Shown here one piece after another: positions 62,545 to 64,000 of a stretch of 64,000 nt of DNA. The translations under genes were made by a program, and so were the position numbers. The DNA comes from Argyresthia goedartella. Lineage: Eukaryota > Arthropoda > Insecta > Lepidoptera > Argyresthiidae. Location of the stretch: assembly GCA_949825045.1 (NCBI GenBank), contig OX463821.1, forward strand, positions 35,050,486 through 35,114,485, written 5' to 3'. Numbering within the stretch: the stretch's first letter is position 1; every line of letters begins with the position of its first letter. Under the pieces are notes generated by a model. The model did no database searches. It was not told the origin of the DNA and saw only the letters and a list, made by a program, of their open reading frames with translations.

Positions 62545-64000
62545 GTCATATAGTCAAATAGTCAATAGTCAATAGTCAAAGTACTTTATTACTGTATATA
62601 TTTACATATACTTAGCAAACGTCATTTTTTGCCTCTTCTCTACATTGGACCACTGTCGGAGAAGAAGGGCGTAGAAACTCCCACAGATTTATTTTTAGAT
62701 CTCTTTTAAAAATAGGTTGTGCTTAACTAATACAAATATGAAAAATTTAATTGTTATGATTAATAAGCAGGAATAAATAATTACAAAATTATTAACAGCG
62801 AGGTCTGTGTTGAGCTAGATTAACCCCATACAGTCCTGTCATTTAAGTAATCTCGAACATTGTAATATCCCTTTTTCGACAAAGTCGCTTTAACATGTCT
62901 GTGATTATTTCTTAAGTTAACATTACAGCTGTCGCTAAGTTTGGAAAATGTTGTAAGGTTCTTGCGTACATACATTATATTTTCGAAAATAAATTGACTA
63001 GCTACTGTTAGTATGTCAATTTCTTTAAAAAGCTCTCTTAAGGAGTCTGTTCGTTTTAAATTATAAATTGCTCGAATAGCTCTTTTCTGTTAAATAAAAA
63101 TAGTTTGAATATCCGCTGCTTTCCCCCACAACAAAATACCATAGGACATCAGACAATGAAAGTAACTAAAATATACTAGCCTAGATGTAGCCACATCCGT
63201 ACTTTGTCTGATGTTCCTAACAGCGTAAGCCGCAGAACTTAATTTACCAGCCAATTTATATATGTGGGGTCCCCACTGCAATTTGCTATCAATGGTTATT
63301 CCAAGAAACTTCGTATCATTTACCAATTCTAACGTGCTGTTGTCTAACACCAAACTGGTCTCAACTTGCCTGACATTTGGAAGTGAGAATTTGATACACT
63401 TGGTTTTACCAGCGTTTAACAATAAATTATTAACTGTGAACCAATTCAAGGTTAAAGACAATACACCATTAACATCATCAAAATCTCCTTTTTGTCTTTC
63501 AATTTTGAAGACCATTGAAGTATCATCAGCAAACAACACTATGTCAGTTAATTTCTCCACCATGAAAGGCAGATCATTAATATATACCAGGAATAAGACA
63601 GGGCCTAATATAGAACCTTGTGGAACGCCAATTTTAACACCCGATCCATCAGATTTTACGCCGTTAACTTCTGCCTTTTGAATTATATTGCTTAGGTATG
63701 ATCTTAGTAGACCCAACGCTTTATTTCTAACTCCGTAATGATTTAATTTAATTAATAGCGTATTATGATTAACACAATCAAATGCCTTCGACAGGTCGCA
63801 AAAAACTCCGATAGCATCCTGTGCGGCCTCCCATGCAGAATAAATATGAGATACAAGGGTAATACCTGCATCCGTAGTCGATTTACCCCTAGTGAAACCA
63901 TATTGTTTAGCGTGGAGTTGTTTTGTACGGTTGAAGTGTGAGAGCATTTGATTGAGTATAATCTTTTATATATTTTACTTAGTGTTGGAAGAACACTAAG
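62545..64000 (-). mobile_element. LINE, 3' part, continuing beyond the window
   Basis: A minus-strand non-LTR retrotransposon with its 3' tail at 62545-62580, made of ATAGTCAAT repeats, then a 240-bp 3' UTR, then the reverse transcriptase. It sits directly against the truncated BEL env. The 3' UTR and C-terminus match fragments at 29740-29935 and 26385-26728. Confidence 0.8.
62820..63968 (-). pseudogene. LINE reverse transcriptase, C-terminal two thirds
   Basis: Blocks in order: LHAKQYGFTRGKSTTDAGI, FCDLSKAFDCVNHNTLL, GVPQGSILGPVLFLVYIND, the catalytic VLFADDTSMVF, FLGITIDSKLQWGPH and YAVRNIRQSTDVATSRLVY. An in-frame TAA at about 63090 interrupts the C-terminal tail, which continues with QKRAIRAIYNL and ends near 62820 (YLNDRTVWG). 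A one-base deletion near 63968 breaks the frame on the N-terminal side. It is inactive. Confidence 0.82.

Overview
The window looks like nuclear DNA of an insect, most likely a moth or butterfly (Lepidoptera). It has AT-rich introns with GC-rich exons, GT-AG splice junctions, a gypsy-type errantivirus with env, BEL/Pao elements primed by tRNA-Tyr, a mariner, LINEs, a Helitron end and several dispersed repeats that I associate with Lepidoptera. It is not a prokaryotic sequence: there are no operons, ribosome binding sites or CRISPR arrays. The species assignment is inference.

The only host gene I recognise is the 3' part of an LRP2/megalin-type LDL-receptor-related endocytic receptor on the + strand. 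Five exons are visible: 868-1047 (EGF-like), 2752-2995 (EGF-like plus transmembrane), 31882-32090 (cytoplasmic FxNPxY motif), 32531-32670, and 33383-33421 (last 12 codons and stop). Splice phases agree at every junction. A single 28.9-kb intron (2996-31881) separates the membrane exon from the cytoplasmic tail and is filled with transposable elements.

Inside that intron, in order: a Helitron 3' end (3107-3895); an apparently intact endogenous errantivirus on the - strand (4256-12748, LTRs alike by eye, 4-bp target duplication GTAC, uninterrupted gag, pol and env); a mariner (12961-18506) split by a LINE with an intact ORF2 (13195-17403); a 282-bp satellite array of about 19 units (about 18570-23985); then decayed LINEs, SINEs and inverted-repeat elements.

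Downstream of the gene, 35-42.7 kb holds mostly foldback elements and palindromes, including a near-perfect 252-bp palindrome at 41627-41878. From 42704 to 62512 lies a broken BEL/Pao element (BEL-1). Its integrase frame stops at 49349 and resumes at 61192. Between those points sit a second broken BEL/Pao element (BEL-2), a lepidopteran dispersed repeat, an R2-like LINE with a restriction-like endonuclease domain, and a TIR element with minisatellites. The window closes with another decayed LINE (62545-64000) inside the BEL-1 env region. All elements look decayed except the errantivirus and ORF2 of the nested LINE.
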